Shown: in pieces, positions 1 to 11,098 of the stretch
How the letters are laid out: each line of letters starts with the position of its first letter
Position numbering within the stretch: the first letter of the stretch is position 1
Assembly: GCF_009856445.1 (NCBI RefSeq)
Contig: NZ_WMFA01000015.1
Coordinates: 1 to 50,396, forward strand
From: Halobacillus litoralis
Lineage (GTDB): Bacteria > Bacillota > Bacilli > Bacillales > Halobacillaceae
Direction of reading: 5' to 3'
DNA length: 50,396 nucleotides
Notes under the pieces: generated by a model
The model's input: only the letters and a program-made list of their open reading frames with translations
Database searches by the model: none
What the model was told of the DNA's origin: nothing
Translations under genes and position numbers: made by a program

Positions 1-68
1 CGCTCGACTTGCATGTATTAGGCACGCCGCCAGCGTTCGTCCTGAGCCAGGATCAAACTCTCCATAAA
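1..68 (-). rRNA. 16S ribosomal RNA, 5' end only
   Basis: Read on the minus strand, this stretch carries the universal 16S 5' motif AGAGTTTGATCCTGGCTCAG followed by GACGAACGCTGGCGGCGTGC. The mature 5' end should lie near 68. The rest of the gene runs off the left edge of the window. Confidence 0.97.
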
Positions 69-216
69 AGTTAAGTTTGACTTGCTCATTTGCACACCGA
101 ATGTGCTTTGTTTCAAATCTCTTCTATAAAGAAGAAATGTTTTGACGTACTGGTTGGTTCGTTCAGTTTTCAAAGATCAAATGTTTTGTTTGCCACTTCA
201 AAACAGCGACTTAATT

Positions 217-245
217 AATATATCATGTGTAGTTGTTTTCGTCAA
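217..245 (-). promoter_or_regulatory. rrn promoter P2
   Basis: The minus strand has -35 TTGACG (240-245), a 17-bp spacer and -10 TATATT (217-222). It is the promoter proximal to 16S. The downstream leader is about 150 nt. Confidence 0.8.
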
Positions 246-310
246 CAACTTTTAATGATTTATTTTGTTAAGCCGTTGCGGCTTGCCGCTCTCTTAATGC
301 GACAAGTAAT

Positions 311-339
311 AATATATCACGGCATCTAAAACCACGCAA
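311..339 (-). promoter_or_regulatory. rrn promoter P1
   Basis: The minus strand has -35 TTGCGT (334-339), a 17-bp spacer and -10 TATATT (311-316). It lies 94 bp upstream of P2, so the two form the tandem pair usual for Bacillaceae rRNA operons. Confidence 0.65.
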
Positions 340-406
340 TAGGTTTTTCGTAAAAAGATAATTCAGATTATTATCCTTCACAGTAAGTAAGATTTCAAAT
401 AAAACA

Positions 407-436
407 CAATCCCTCTGGAAGAATCCAGAGGGATTG
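407..436 (-). terminator. lysS terminator
   Basis: A perfect 12-bp stem (407-418 with 425-436) starts a few bases after the lysS stop codon. The minus-strand tail is TGTGTTTTATTT, so the U run is moderate. Confidence 0.75.
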
Positions 437-441
437 AAAAC

Positions 442-2022
<1,581 letters not shown>

Positions 2023-2024
2023 TT

Positions 2025-2053
2025 AGTATAAAAAAGTACTATGTGCGTGTCAA
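2025..2053 (-). promoter_or_regulatory. Sigma-A promoter, probably for lysS
   Basis: The minus strand has -35 TTGACA (2048-2053), a 17-bp spacer and -10 TATACT (2025-2030). Transcription would begin around 2017 and run through the hairpin at 1987-2009 before reaching the lysS start at 1932. Confidence 0.7.
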
Positions 2054-2152
2054 TGTTGAAAGGGGAACGATTCCTGCATTTACACTTCTGGTTTCAACAG
2101 CCCCTCAATACAAATGTCTTGGCAATCGTCTATTTGACCTTGGACGAGTCCA

Positions 2153-2650
2153 CTAAATTCTTCCCCACTTGTTCATGCTTCTCACTTCTTCTGATGGAAG
2201 CAGTCCTAGAACTTCTCCCGCTGTTTGTTTTAAATGAGGGAGGAAAGCTTGAGCATCCACGTCCGCTAAAGGGACCATCACAAATGCCCGTTCATGCATA
2301 TGGGGATGTGGAATCGTTAATTGCTCTGTTTTCATTTTCTCCTGATTATAAAGCAATATATCGAGGTCAATTGTTCGCGGCCCCCATTTTATTACCCGTT
2401 TCCTTCCCAGTTCCTGTTCAATACCCTGGCAGTACTCCAATAATAAGGAAGGGGACAAATCCGTTTCCACTTGAATAGCCATATTTAAAAAGTCGTTTTG
2501 CTCAGTGTAACCGACTGGGGCCGTTTCATAGACCGCTGACATTTTTCGGACAGTTATATTCTCGTGCTCCTCCAGCAGAGAGATGGCATCTTTCAGAAAT
2601 ACTTCCCTTGGTGATATATTCGACCCTAAGGCTATATAGGCGCTATTCAT
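2153..2650 (-). CDS. folK: 6-hydroxymethyl-7,8-dihydropterin pyrophosphokinase (HPPK)
   Basis: This enzyme transfers pyrophosphate from ATP to hydroxymethyl-dihydropterin, the step before dihydropteroate synthase in folate synthesis. The 165-residue protein is the usual size. It shows the family features YIALGSNISPRE near the N terminus and GPRTIDLDILLY at about 90-101, which holds the catalytic and magnesium-binding aspartates. It overlaps folB by 4 bp (ATGA), which suggests translational coupling. It is the last gene of a folP-folB-folK operon. The yazB and dusB genes that follow folK in B. subtilis are absent. Confidence 0.96.
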   Translation of the reverse strand: MNSAYIALGSNISPREVFLKDAISLLEEHENITVRKMSAVYETAPVGYTEQNDFLNMAIQVETDLSPSLLLEYCQGIEQELGRKRVIKWGPRTIDLDILLYNQEKMKTEQLTIPHPHMHERAFVMVPLADVDAQAFLPHLKQTAGEVLGLLPSEEVRSMNKWGRI

Positions 2651-3012
2651 GTTTCCCGTCTCCGGTAGATCTCTATCGCCACCGATTTGTAATGCCCCGG
2701 GATCGGAGGATCGGGTTTATATACTTTTACGAGACACCCTTCTAACAGCGGAAATTTACTGAAGAGTTCATTGGCGAGCTTTTCTGCCACTGTTTCGACG
2801 AGTTTGTGGTGTTTTCCTTCCACGGCTTCTTTTGTAACCTCATAGATCGCACCATAATCAATCGATTTTGTCATGTCGTCGGATTCAGCTGCAGGCTTCA
2901 AGTCCAACTCAAGCTCAAGGTCCACATAGAACCGTTGCCCCAGTTTATTTTCTTCTGGAAAAAGACCATGATATCCCCAGAACTCCATTTGATTTACATA
3001 TATCTTATCCAA
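2647..3012 (-). CDS. folB: Dihydroneopterin aldolase
   Basis: The product converts dihydroneopterin to 6-hydroxymethyl-dihydropterin in folate synthesis. The family pattern is visible: MEFWGYHGLFPEE with the conserved tyrosine and glutamate region, KLVETVAEK, and the C-terminal KPDPPIPGHYKSVAIEI. I place the start at a TTG (3010-3012), because family members begin with DKIYV-like sequence there and AAAGGG lies 8 nt upstream. That gives 121 residues, the normal length, and an 8-bp overlap with folP. A longer in-frame start at 3039 would add nine residues inside folP and is less likely. Confidence 0.94.
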   Translation of the reverse strand: MDKIYVNQMEFWGYHGLFPEENKLGQRFYVDLELELDLKPAAESDDMTKSIDYGAIYEVTKEAVEGKHHKLVETVAEKLANELFSKFPLLEGCLVKVYKPDPPIPGHYKSVAIEIYRRRET

Positions 3013-3838
3013 TTCCTTCACCCTTTCCGAGCATAGCATCCATCATTTTCGTCATACGTACAATGGGCTTCACATCATGAACCCTCACTACATCCACGCC
3101 TTGCGCGACTCCATAACAGACGGTTGCCCCTGTTCCTTCCATCCTTTCATCTTTCGGGAGGTCCAGGGCTGTACCTATGAATGATTTCCTGGATGTTCCT
3201 AGTAAAAGGGGGTAGCCGAGTTCTTTCAAATCTGCCAAGTTTCGCATGACCTCCAAGTTTTGTGCTTGCGTTTTCGCAAACCCGATGCCTGGATCGAGAA
3301 TGATATGCTCGTCTTTAACTCCCGCCTCCCTGGCTGTCTTAATACTTCTTCGGAGGTCATTTTTCATGTCATCCAACAAAGACTTATAATTTCTATCTGA
3401 CCGGTTATGGGTCAGGATGATCGGTACACCATACTGCGCAGCGACGTCAGCTATAGCAGGCTCTTTGATCGCTCCCCATACATCATTGATTATCGATGCC
3501 CCTGCTGCAACCGCCTTTTCAGCCACTTCTGCTTTATAAGTATCAATGGATATAGGAAGCGAAACCGCCTTCTTGACTGCCTGGATTGCAGGGATTACCC
3601 GAGCCAGTTCTTCCTCAACCGTTACAGGACGATGACCGGGCCGAGTGGATTCGCCTCCGATATCAATGATATGTGCGCCTTCTTCCTCCATCATCTTCGC
3701 TTGTTTTACAGCGTGATCGAGATCAAAATAGAGCCCTCCATCAGAAAAAGAATCAGGTGTAATATTAAGAATCCCCATCACAAGAGTTTCCTTTGTTAAA
3801 TCGAACGTTTTTTCAGAAGTACTTAATTTGGTGTTCAT
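3005..3838 (-). CDS. folP: Dihydropteroate synthase
   Basis: This enzyme joins 4-aminobenzoate to hydroxymethyl-dihydropterin pyrophosphate and is the target of sulfonamides. The 277-residue TIM barrel shows both family signatures: GILNITPDSFSDGG at 22-35 and GGESTRPG at 61-68. DPGIGFAKT and GTSRKSF occur further on. The gene heads a folP-folB-folK operon with overlapping ends. The ribosome-binding site AGGG lies 6 nt before the ATG. In B. subtilis the operon begins with pabB-pabA-pabC; those genes are missing here, and cysK with its own terminator lies directly upstream. Confidence 0.96.
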   Translation of the reverse strand: MNTKLSTSEKTFDLTKETLVMGILNITPDSFSDGGLYFDLDHAVKQAKMMEEEGAHIIDIGGESTRPGHRPVTVEEELARVIPAIQAVKKAVSLPISIDTYKAEVAEKAVAAGASIINDVWGAIKEPAIADVAAQYGVPIILTHNRSDRNYKSLLDDMKNDLRRSIKTAREAGVKDEHIILDPGIGFAKTQAQNLEVMRNLADLKELGYPLLLGTSRKSFIGTALDLPKDERMEGTGATVCYGVAQGVDVVRVHDVKPIVRMTKMMDAMLGKGEGIG

Positions 3839-3923
3839 AGGTTTCCCTCGTTTCCATCATTCTCTTCCCCTATCTTACATCATTTCAAAATTTCTATCAC
3901 ACGTACACAATTGGAAACATAAA

Positions 3924-3953
3924 TAAAAAAACTGCACCCCATAGAGGTGCAGT
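3924..3953 (-). terminator. cysK terminator
   Basis: An 8-bp stem (ACTGCACC 3931-3938 with GGTGCAGT 3946-3953) is followed on the minus strand by seven T residues. It separates cysK from the folate operon. Confidence 0.88.
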
Positions 3954-3962
3954 CGTTTCATA

Positions 3963-4889
3963 TTATTCTTCGTCAAACTGATAAAGGGGAGTAGATAGAT
4001 AACGCTCACCGTTACTAGGGATGATTGCCACAACTTTCTTACCTTTGCCTAGCTTTTTGGCCACCTGCTTCGCCACATGGATTGCGGATCCGGAAGAGAT
4101 TCCTCCAAGAATACCATCTTTTCTCGCGGCTTCCCTTGCGGCTTCGAATGAATCTTCCTTCGTCACCTTAATTACTTCATCATAGATTTCTGTATTCAAA
4201 ATACCAGGCACAAAACCTGCCCCGATTCCCTGGATCTTATGTGGACCAGGGTCTCCACCAGATAAGACTGGTGACTCTTCCGGCTCGATTGCATAAATTT
4301 TAATGTCCGGGTACTTCTCTTTCAACACTTTACCGGCACCCGTGATGGTTCCACCTGTTCCGATACCTGCAACAAATGCATCCAGTTGATCACCCATCTG
4401 CTCGACAATTTCCGGCCCGGTCGTTTTTTCGTGAATGAGTGGATTGGCTTCATTGTTGAACTGTTGAGGCATAAAATAACCCTTCTGATCTTGAAGTTCA
4501 GCAGCCTTTTTAATGGCACCTTTCATCCCTTCACTGCCTGGAGTGAGAACGAGTTCTGCTCCATAAGCGCGCAGAAGGTTACGGCGTTCCTGACTCATCG
4601 TATCCGGCATAACAAGTATGGCTTTATAACCTTTGGCAGCTGCGATCATCGCCAAACCAATTCCCGTATTCCCGCTGGTTGGTTCTACAATGGTATCGCC
4701 CTCTTTGAGACTTCCATCTTTCTCAGCTTCTTCAATCATGGAAAGAGCAATGCGGTCTTTAACGGAACTACCCGGGTTCATGTATTCCAGTTTAAGATAA
4801 ACATCTGCACTGTCTTCATCCGCGCTTCCGTTCAGTTTGACCATTGGAGTTTGACCAACTAATTCGCTTACGTTATTTACGATTCTCAA
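3963..4889 (-). CDS. cysK: Cysteine synthase A (O-acetylserine sulfhydrylase)
   Basis: This PLP enzyme makes cysteine from O-acetylserine and sulfide. Visible features are the PLP lysine in GSSVKDR (about residue 44), EPTSGNTG, the phosphate-binding loop GTGGTITG and a C-terminal serine in GGISSGSA. I place the start at TTG 4887-4889, because GGGAGTG lies 6 nt upstream and the resulting 308 residues match the B. subtilis protein. Earlier TTG and GTG codons in frame lack suitable spacing. The gene appears to be transcribed alone, with a promoter at 4934-4962 and an operator-like palindrome at 4920-4934. Confidence 0.96.
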   Translation of the reverse strand: MRIVNNVSELVGQTPMVKLNGSADEDSADVYLKLEYMNPGSSVKDRIALSMIEEAEKDGSLKEGDTIVEPTSGNTGIGLAMIAAAKGYKAILVMPDTMSQERRNLLRAYGAELVLTPGSEGMKGAIKKAAELQDQKGYFMPQQFNNEANPLIHEKTTGPEIVEQMGDQLDAFVAGIGTGGTITGAGKVLKEKYPDIKIYAIEPEESPVLSGGDPGPHKIQGIGAGFVPGILNTEIYDEVIKVTKEDSFEAAREAARKDGILGGISSGSAIHVAKQVAKKLGKGKKVVAIIPSNGERYLSTPLYQFDEE

Positions 4890-4919
4890 TACATTCACTC
4901 CCAAAACCAAGTATTTTAA

Positions 4920-4934
4920 TAGGATTTAAACCTA
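4920..4934. promoter_or_regulatory. Operator-like palindrome downstream of the cysK promoter
   Basis: A 15-bp near-palindrome (TAGGATTTAAACCTA, one mismatched pair) directly follows the -10 box of the cysK promoter. A repressor bound here would block initiation. CymR is the known cysK repressor in B. subtilis, but I cannot confirm its exact motif, so the assignment is inference. Confidence 0.4.
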
Positions 4935-4962
4935 ATGTACTTAATAACCGTACAATTGTCAA
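4934..4962 (-). promoter_or_regulatory. cysK sigma-A promoter
   Basis: The minus strand has -35 TTGACA (4957-4962), a 17-bp spacer and -10 TACATT (4934-4939), about 45 bp upstream of the cysK start. Confidence 0.72.
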
Positions 4963-4995
4963 ACATTTCAATCATGTATTCGTTACCGTTAAAGG

Positions 4996-5023
4996 AAAAG
5001 GCGAAACCACGGTTTCGCCTTTT
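4996..5023 (-). terminator. hslO terminator
   Basis: A 13-bp stem (4996-5008 with 5011-5023) follows hslO, and the minus-strand tail is CCTTTTCCTTT. Its symmetry could allow use in both directions. Confidence 0.8.
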
Positions 5024-5046
5024 ATTATATCAGTTTTCGTATTCAT

Positions 5047-5937
5047 TTATGAGGTGGGATCCGTGCCTTCAGATTTCAGTTCCTTAAGGTCTTCCACACT
5101 GAACTGGTAATCTTCGTTACAGAAGTGGCATTTCGCTTCGGCTCCCTGGTCCTCGTTAATCATTCGCTCGATTTCTTCATTCCCAAGACTGGCAATGGCC
5201 ATTTCCACACGTTCCCGTGAGCAGTGGCACTGGAACTTGACTGGCATCGTGTCCAGGATACGCACATTTTCCTTTCCAAGAACTGTGTGCAAAATTTCTT
5301 CCGGGGTTTTGCCGTCGCGTACAAGTGAAGAAATCGCAGGCATTTCTGATAGTCTCTTTTCAATCTGGCTCGTCGTCTCTTCATCAGCTCCCGGCATCAT
5401 TTGGACAATAAATCCACCGGCAGCAAGAATAGAGTAATCCGTATCTACAAGCACACCAGCCCCGACAGCTGAAGGCACTTGCTCAGAGTTTGCAAAATAA
5501 TAGGTGAAATCTTCACTGATCTCACCGGACACAAGTGGGACTTGACCTGTAAAGTGATCTTTCATCCCCAGGTCCTTGACGATACTCAACGTCCCTGACG
5601 TCCCAACCGCTCGTGCCACATCCAGTTTTCCTTGAGCATTCGATTCAAAATCAACATGAGGGTGTTTGATATATCCACGCACTTCTCCTTTAGAGTTAGC
5701 ATCGGCGATGATGGCGCCGGCAGGGCCGTCACCTTCCACCTTTACTGTGAGCTTATCATTCCCCTTGAGCATCGCACCCATCATGCCGCTGATGGTTAAC
5801 GTCCGTCCTAGTGCTGCTGATGTCGTTGCCCATGTATCTTGTCTGCGTCTTGCTTCTTCGACTGTTTCTGTTGATTGAATGGCATAAGCTCTAACCTGGC
5901 CGTCGAAACCTATGGCACGCACTAAATAATCTGACAT
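5047..5937 (-). CDS. hslO: Hsp33 redox-regulated chaperone
   Basis: Hsp33 is a cytoplasmic holdase. Oxidative stress releases zinc from its C-terminal cysteines and activates it. The four zinc ligands are present as CHC (about 237 and 239) and CHFC (about 270 and 273), in a 296-residue protein of normal length. The start at 5937 was chosen because AAAGGAG lies about 10 nt upstream; an in-frame ATG three codons earlier sits only 1 nt after that site. It begins 5 bp after the coaX stop, so the two are co-transcribed. The yacD gene found after it in B. subtilis is absent. Confidence 0.96.
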   Translation of the reverse strand: MSDYLVRAIGFDGQVRAYAIQSTETVEEARRRQDTWATTSAALGRTLTISGMMGAMLKGNDKLTVKVEGDGPAGAIIADANSKGEVRGYIKHPHVDFESNAQGKLDVARAVGTSGTLSIVKDLGMKDHFTGQVPLVSGEISEDFTYYFANSEQVPSAVGAGVLVDTDYSILAAGGFIVQMMPGADEETTSQIEKRLSEMPAISSLVRDGKTPEEILHTVLGKENVRILDTMPVKFQCHCSRERVEMAIASLGNEEIERMINEDQGAEAKCHFCNEDYQFSVEDLKELKSEGTDPTS

Positions 5938-5942
5938 GCTAT

Positions 5943-6734
5943 TCATTCTCCTTTAAACGCTTTTTTCTCTTTGTTCCTTTGATATATCTTATGAAGACCT
6001 TTCAACGTCAAGTAAGGATCGACATGGTCGATCGTCCTTGATTGACCGGCGATTAAATTGGCAAGACCACCGGTAGCAATCACTGTCGGTGTCTGCTCGG
6101 AAGTTTCTTTCATACGACGAACGACTTCATCGACCTGACCTACATATCCATAGTAAACGCCGGACTGCATGGCTTCCACTGTGCTTTGACCAATCACATG
6201 TTCCGGACTCTTAATTTCGATTTTTGGTAGTTTGGCTGCTTTTGCATAAAGAGCCTCCATCGAAATATTGACCCCCGGGGCAATGGCACCCCCAAGGTAT
6301 TCCCCTTCAGCATTAATATAACAATAAGTGGTAGCTGTTCCAAAGTCGATGATCACTAAAGGAAGTGGATACTCATCGATGGCTCCTACCGCATTGACCA
6401 CTCGATCAGCACCGATCTCATTGGGGTTTGGGTATTTCATCGGCAATCCGTGATCCACCATTCCTTCACCTATGATCATCGGCTGCTTTTTAAAATAATA
6501 ACGAGACATACGATCAAGTGCAAACATGATCGGTGGTACAACGGACGAGATGATTACGCCGTCCATATCTTCAAAACGCAACCCTTCATGATCGAAGAGT
6601 GATTTAATCAACATTCCGAACTCGTCTTCTGTTTTATGACGATCGGTTTTAATCCTCCACTGATACTTTAAAGAATCATTTTCAAATACGCCTAACACAG
6701 TATTGGTATTTCCCACATCAAGGACAAAATTCAT
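5943..6734 (-). CDS. coaX: Type III pantothenate kinase
   Basis: The product phosphorylates pantothenate, the first step of coenzyme A synthesis. It belongs to the ASKHA fold and, unlike type I enzymes, is not feedback-inhibited by CoA (family knowledge). Visible motifs are DVGNTNT at 6-12 (phosphate 1), GADR at 108-111 and DFGTAT at 130-135. I chose the ATG at 6734 because GGGAGG lies 8 nt upstream; the protein is then 263 residues, near the B. subtilis length. The gene leads a coaX-hslO pair after the ftsH terminator. Confidence 0.96.
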   Translation of the reverse strand: MNFVLDVGNTNTVLGVFENDSLKYQWRIKTDRHKTEDEFGMLIKSLFDHEGLRFEDMDGVIISSVVPPIMFALDRMSRYYFKKQPMIIGEGMVDHGLPMKYPNPNEIGADRVVNAVGAIDEYPLPLVIIDFGTATTYCYINAEGEYLGGAIAPGVNISMEALYAKAAKLPKIEIKSPEHVIGQSTVEAMQSGVYYGYVGQVDEVVRRMKETSEQTPTVIATGGLANLIAGQSRTIDHVDPYLTLKGLHKIYQRNKEKKAFKGE

Positions 6735-6814
6735 ACATGAAGCCTCCCGTGTCATTTCCTTCGGCTACCATCATATCACAAGAACCTGCTGTTTCGCTCT
6801 TCTAGGACACAGAA

Positions 6815-6851
6815 AAAGCCACACCTCCCGTTTCAGGGTTGATGTGGCTTT
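6815..6851 (-). terminator. ftsH terminator
   Basis: A 9-bp stem (AAAGCCACA 6815-6823 with TGTGGCTTT 6843-6851) has extra pairing in its loop and is followed on the minus strand by TTTTTCTGT. Confidence 0.85.
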
Positions 6852-6863
6852 GCTCATGAACCT

Positions 6864-8888
6864 TTAAGAACGACGATCCTCTGAATCAGATGGACCTTCA
6901 TCTTTCTTTTCTTCCTTCGTTTCTTCATGAGTCTCTGTCTCTTCTGCTTGTTCATCTTCTTTGGACTGAATGGTCACACGGACATCTTCATTGTTGGAAG
7001 ACGTGTTGTTCTTGATTTTCGCATTGTGTTCACGTGCGATTTCTTCAAGCTCTTCATCCGTCGGAAGACGACCTTTATCAAATAGAGAACGGATTTGAGT
7101 TGCATCAAGTGTTTCGACATCCAATAATGTCTTCGCAATTAACTCAAGCTTATCTTTATTTTCAGTGAGGATTGTTTTCGCACGGTCATAACAGTACTGA
7201 ATGAAGTTCTTCACTTCCTGGTCGATTTCATAAGCAATCTGGTCACTGTAATTCTGTTCGTTCTGGATGTCACGTCCAAGGAAGACCTGACCACCAGAAT
7301 TAGAGCCGAACTGTAGTGGACCGAGCTTTTCACTCATTCCATACTCTGTAACCATTTTGCGTGCGATACTGGTAGCACGCTGGAAGTCATTATGAGCTCC
7401 TGTACTTACTTCACCAAAGATGATCTCTTCAGCTACACGACCACCGAGTAATCCTGTAATCTTATCGAACAATTCTGGTTTCGTCATGAAGTAGCGATCT
7501 TCCTTAGGAAGCATGACGGCATATCCACCTGCCTGCCCACGAGGAACAATCGTAACTTTATGGACCATATCGGCATCATCCAGCACCATACCGATTACTG
7601 TGTGTCCACTTTCGTGGTGGGCAACAATATCGCGTTCTTTCTTAGAAATAACACGACTCTTCTTCGCTGGCCCTGCGATTACACGGTCAATCGCTTCATC
7701 TACGTCATCCATGTCGACTTTCTTCTTATCTCCACGCGCAGCTACTAGAGCAGCTTCGTTCAATAAGTTTTCCAAGTCGGCACCAGAGAAACCTGGTGTA
7801 CGTAGTGCAATCGTCTTCAAGTCGACATTCTCAGACAACGGCTTGTTCTTCGCGTGTACAGCAAGTACCGCTTCACGGCCTTTGACATCTGGACGATCGA
7901 CTGTGATTTGACGGTCGAAACGACCCGGGCGTAGAAGGGCTGGGTCCAGAATGTCCGGACGGTTGGTTGCAGCGATAATAATGATTCCTTCATTAACACC
8001 GAAACCATCCATTTCAACAAGCAACTGGTTCAATGTCTGCTCACGCTCATCATGGCCTCCGCCAAGACCAGCGCCACGTTGACGACCTACAGCATCAATT
8101 TCATCAATGAAGATGATGCCTGGCGCGTTCTTTTTCGCATTTTCAAACAAGTCACGGACACGGGATGCACCGACACCGACGAACATTTCAACGAAGTCAG
8201 AACCACTGATGGAGAAAAACGGTACTCCCGCTTCACCAGCTACCGCACGTGCAAGCAATGTTTTACCTGTACCTGGAGGTCCCACTAATAAGACACCTTT
8301 AGGAATACGGGCACCGACCGCAGAGAATTTACGAGGGTCTTTAAGGAAGTCAACGACCTCAACAAGCTCCTGCTTCTCTTCATCTGCTCCGGCAACATCT
8401 TTGAAACGCACTTTCTTCTTCTCTTCTGAATACATCTTCGCCTTACTCTTACCAAAGTTCATCACGCGACTTCCGCCGCCCTGTGCCTGGTTAAGCAAGA
8501 AGAAGAACAAAATAAAGATAATGACGAACGGGATGATGGACGTTAGAAAAGTCACCCATGCGCTGGGCTGCTCTTCTTGTTCAACAGTCAGATTACTCTG
8601 TTCTTGAGCGGTCTGTGTGATTTGAGCAATGACTTCATCATTAGCTGGAAGTTGTGCGACGAAAGTTTCGCCCTCTTCCGCTCCCTGTTCTTGACCAGTT
8701 ACACGAATCACCCCATTGACAGGCTGAATCGTCATTTCCTGGATTTCACCATTATTCAATTTATTGTAGAATTCATTGACATTATATTCTGTTTGCGGAT
8801 CACCTTGACCTCGGAATAGACCGACCACGCCGATAACCACGAGGAAGATAAGTAAGTAAAATATGGTATTACGAAAGATCCGGTTCAT
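6864..8888 (-). CDS. ftsH: ATP-dependent zinc metalloprotease FtsH
   Basis: FtsH is a membrane-anchored AAA+ protease that degrades misfolded membrane proteins and regulators; in Bacillus it also influences sporulation. The 674 residues show two membrane segments (about 7-26 and 111-133) around an extracytoplasmic loop. Walker A GPPGTGKT is at 203-210, Walker B FIDEID is at about 260-265, and the second region of homology is near 307-326. The zinc site HESGH is at 425-429. The last 45 residues are very rich in Glu, Lys and Asp, which fits a halophilic relative. A strong GGAGG lies upstream of the ATG. It follows tilS-hpt as in B. subtilis. Confidence 0.98.
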   Translation of the reverse strand: MNRIFRNTIFYLLIFLVVIGVVGLFRGQGDPQTEYNVNEFYNKLNNGEIQEMTIQPVNGVIRVTGQEQGAEEGETFVAQLPANDEVIAQITQTAQEQSNLTVEQEEQPSAWVTFLTSIIPFVIIFILFFFLLNQAQGGGSRVMNFGKSKAKMYSEEKKKVRFKDVAGADEEKQELVEVVDFLKDPRKFSAVGARIPKGVLLVGPPGTGKTLLARAVAGEAGVPFFSISGSDFVEMFVGVGASRVRDLFENAKKNAPGIIFIDEIDAVGRQRGAGLGGGHDEREQTLNQLLVEMDGFGVNEGIIIIAATNRPDILDPALLRPGRFDRQITVDRPDVKGREAVLAVHAKNKPLSENVDLKTIALRTPGFSGADLENLLNEAALVAARGDKKKVDMDDVDEAIDRVIAGPAKKSRVISKKERDIVAHHESGHTVIGMVLDDADMVHKVTIVPRGQAGGYAVMLPKEDRYFMTKPELFDKITGLLGGRVAEEIIFGEVSTGAHNDFQRATSIARKMVTEYGMSEKLGPLQFGSNSGGQVFLGRDIQNEQNYSDQIAYEIDQEVKNFIQYCYDRAKTILTENKDKLELIAKTLLDVETLDATQIRSLFDKGRLPTDEELEEIAREHNAKIKNNTSSNNEDVRVTIQSKEDEQAEETETHEETKEEKKDEGPSDSEDRRS

Positions 8889-8924
8889 TGCCTACCTCCT
8901 CCCAAACGAGAAAAACTATAGTAA

Positions 8925-8954
8925 ATACTACCATACCAAAAACGGCCGACACAA
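8925..8954 (-). promoter_or_regulatory. Possible ftsH promoter
   Basis: The minus strand offers TTGTGT (8949-8954), an 18-bp spacer and TAGTAT (8925-8930), 36 bp before ftsH. Both boxes are imperfect, so this is tentative. Confidence 0.35.
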
Positions 8955-9005
8955 CTAATTACCCTTGACATAGATACTTTCAAACTTCCCATCACAGGTT
9001 GATTT

Positions 9006-9545
9006 TCAGCCTCCATAGACCTCAGGCTTCAAGACCCCGACGTACGGAAGATTGCGATACTTTTCTTCATAGTCCAGACCATACCCGACAACAAATTCAT
9101 CAGGGACTTCGAACCCGACCGTATCTGCTTTGATATCCGCGCTTCGTCCTGTCGGTTTATCAAGCAGGGTGACGATTTTAATCGACTTCGCTTTACGATA
9201 TTTGAACAAGTCGACAAGGTAGGCAAGTGTTCGACCACTGTCGATAATATCTTCAATGATCAAAATGTCCCGACCCTCTACCTTCGTATCAAGGTCTTTA
9301 ACAATCTTGACTTCTCCTGAAGATTCCATACCTCCGTGATAGCTGGAAACATCCATGAAATCCATTTCCAAATGAGTTTCCATGCGTTTCAGCAAATCAG
9401 TCATGAAAGGAAGGGCGCCTTTCAGTACCCCGATCGCCAAAGGGAAACGATCTTCATATTCTTTCGAAAGTTCCGCTCCCAGCTCTTTACACTTTGCCTG
9501 AATTTCTTCTTCGGAAATCAAGACCTTTTCAATTTCGTTATGCAT
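9006..9545 (-). CDS. hpt: Hypoxanthine-guanine phosphoribosyltransferase
   Basis: This salvage enzyme makes IMP and GMP from hypoxanthine or guanine and PRPP. The PRPP-binding loop [12 protein letters not shown] is visible at about 96-107, and the total of 179 residues is typical. It starts 11 bp after the tilS stop, with GGAGGAG before the ATG, so it is co-transcribed with tilS. HprT is known in relatives to be affected by (p)ppGpp and to form a regulatory complex with TilS (established for Bacillus and Listeria). The conserved adjacency here agrees with that. Confidence 0.96.
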   Translation of the reverse strand: MHNEIEKVLISEEEIQAKCKELGAELSKEYEDRFPLAIGVLKGALPFMTDLLKRMETHLEMDFMDVSSYHGGMESSGEVKIVKDLDTKVEGRDILIIEDIIDSGRTLAYLVDLFKYRKAKSIKIVTLLDKPTGRSADIKADTVGFEVPDEFVVGYGLDYEEKYRNLPYVGVLKPEVYGG

Positions 9546-9556
9546 GATTGCTCCTC

Positions 9557-10951
9557 CTACGTGTCTGCTTTGTTTTTATAATGTAACCGAAGCCATGGAC
9601 CTGATGAAAGGCTGGTACGCTCCCCGCCTTTTTTTAAACCGACGACCCAAAGAATCTTTCCTGCTTGATCTGTAACGATCGGCCAGGTAGGGCGCAGACG
9701 GGCCGGGATCTTTTGGTCGATAAAAATATCTTTTACTTTTTTCGAGCCGTTCATCCCTCTCAGATGCATTCGATCTCCCTCCTGCCTTGTGCGAACGACA
9801 AGAGGGAGTTTTACGTGATGCGAATCACATAGATACGTATAGGCATCTTCGGTGCCGTCGCCACTGAACCAATCCGCCCTGATTTCAGATTCATCAGGTA
9901 GTTGAAGATCCTCTCCTATTTCGAGAATGTAGGAGTACTCTTTCCAATCTTGTTCTCCAGGAAAAGAAAAAGTGATTTCATCATAAGCACGGATAATTTT
10001 CAACCCTTCCGGAAAATCCAGGGAAGCATTCGGTTTTTCATCATTTAAAAGGTTCATGAACATTTCTTCATGCAAGTAAGAAATGTCTTCGTTTTGGTTC
10101 ACATACAGATAGTTCAATATTAGATGAAAGGCTGTCCTTTGTAAAGCAAGCGGGAATGTTTTGAAAGTTTGTTTTGATAATTGTACGAATTTCTCCACAT
10201 CTGAAGAAAAATGGACAGTTTCCAAGACTTTTTGGGCCTGCTCATTTATGTATGACCTTTCTTCTCTCGCTCTCTCACTCCACACCTGCATATGCTTATG
10301 AAATTGCGGATTGCTGCCTTTCATAAAAGGCAAAAGATGCTGCCTGATCGCATTCCGGGTGTATTCGGTATCCTCATTGGATGGATCCATCCTCACCTTT
10401 AAAGCATGATCTTGCAGGTAAGAGGCGATTTCATTTTTAGAGACCATAAGGAATGGACGAATAATCTTTCCGCAAGCAAAACGTCTTGTGGCGGGCATCC
10501 CCTGAACCGCTTCCGGGCGTGCACTACGCATAAGCTGCATTAAAATTGTTTCCGCCTGGTCGTCACCATGATGCCCCATAACAAGAGCATCCGCTTCATA
10601 GGCATACATCACCTCTTCAAAAAAAGCATACCTCAACTCCCTGGCCGCTTCCTGTGTGCCTGTTCCCTTATCTTTCTTATACGAAAGAACATCCACAGAA
10701 GTTCCGACAAATTCGACTCCCCATTCTTCGCACATGTTTTCAACAAAACGAAGATCTGCTTGAGATTCCTCTCCTCTTAATTGATGATCGACAGAAAGGG
10801 CGATCAAACGAAGGGACAGCTTTTCTTTCATGGTACACAGAAAGTGCAAAAGTGCGACAGAATCCGGCCCACCGGACACAGCAACCAACAGCGTCTGTTT
10901 CGGCTGGATCATTTGGTGTTTCGAGATAAAGGTATGAACAGCATGATCCAT
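9557..10951 (-). CDS. tilS: tRNA(Ile)-lysidine synthase
   Basis: TilS attaches lysine to C34 of tRNA-Ile(CAU), changing its codon reading from AUG to AUA, and is essential. The 464-residue protein shows the PP-loop ATPase motif SGGPDS at 26-31, a [12 protein letters not shown] segment near 125-136, and a C-terminal substrate-binding region. The predicted ATG is preceded by AGGGGG. It is followed closely by hpt and then ftsH, the conserved Bacillus arrangement. Confidence 0.96.
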   Translation of the reverse strand: MDHAVHTFISKHQMIQPKQTLLVAVSGGPDSVALLHFLCTMKEKLSLRLIALSVDHQLRGEESQADLRFVENMCEEWGVEFVGTSVDVLSYKKDKGTGTQEAARELRYAFFEEVMYAYEADALVMGHHGDDQAETILMQLMRSARPEAVQGMPATRRFACGKIIRPFLMVSKNEIASYLQDHALKVRMDPSNEDTEYTRNAIRQHLLPFMKGSNPQFHKHMQVWSERAREERSYINEQAQKVLETVHFSSDVEKFVQLSKQTFKTFPLALQRTAFHLILNYLYVNQNEDISYLHEEMFMNLLNDEKPNASLDFPEGLKIIRAYDEITFSFPGEQDWKEYSYILEIGEDLQLPDESEIRADWFSGDGTEDAYTYLCDSHHVKLPLVVRTRQEGDRMHLRGMNGSKKVKDIFIDQKIPARLRPTWPIVTDQAGKILWVVGLKKGGERTSLSSGPWLRLHYKNKADT

Positions 10952-10991
10952 CAGGTGTTTTCCCCCTGTCTCTGTCTGTATATCTCTACCT

Positions 10992-11019
10992 ATCGTATCA
11001 CTATTCGTAAGTACATCAA
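10992..11019 (-). promoter_or_regulatory. Possible tilS promoter
   Basis: The minus strand has TTGATG (11014-11019), a 16-bp spacer and TACGAT (10992-10997), 41 bp before tilS. Spacing and boxes are only fair. Confidence 0.35.
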
Positions 11020-11098
11020 AAGATAAGCATCCATTTCCCCATTATTTTTGTAAAGGAAACGATCCCTTCTCTGTTATCCCCCTCATAAGGAGGACGGA

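Larger units (their letters stand above)
69..441 (-). promoter_or_regulatory. rRNA operon leader and promoter region
   Basis: This 373-bp gap holds the lysS terminator (407-436), two sigma-A type promoters (311-339 and 217-245) and the pre-16S leader. A boxA-like antitermination segment (GATCTTTGAAAACTGAAC on the minus strand) lies at about 162-179. I see no open reading frame of interest here. Confidence 0.8.
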
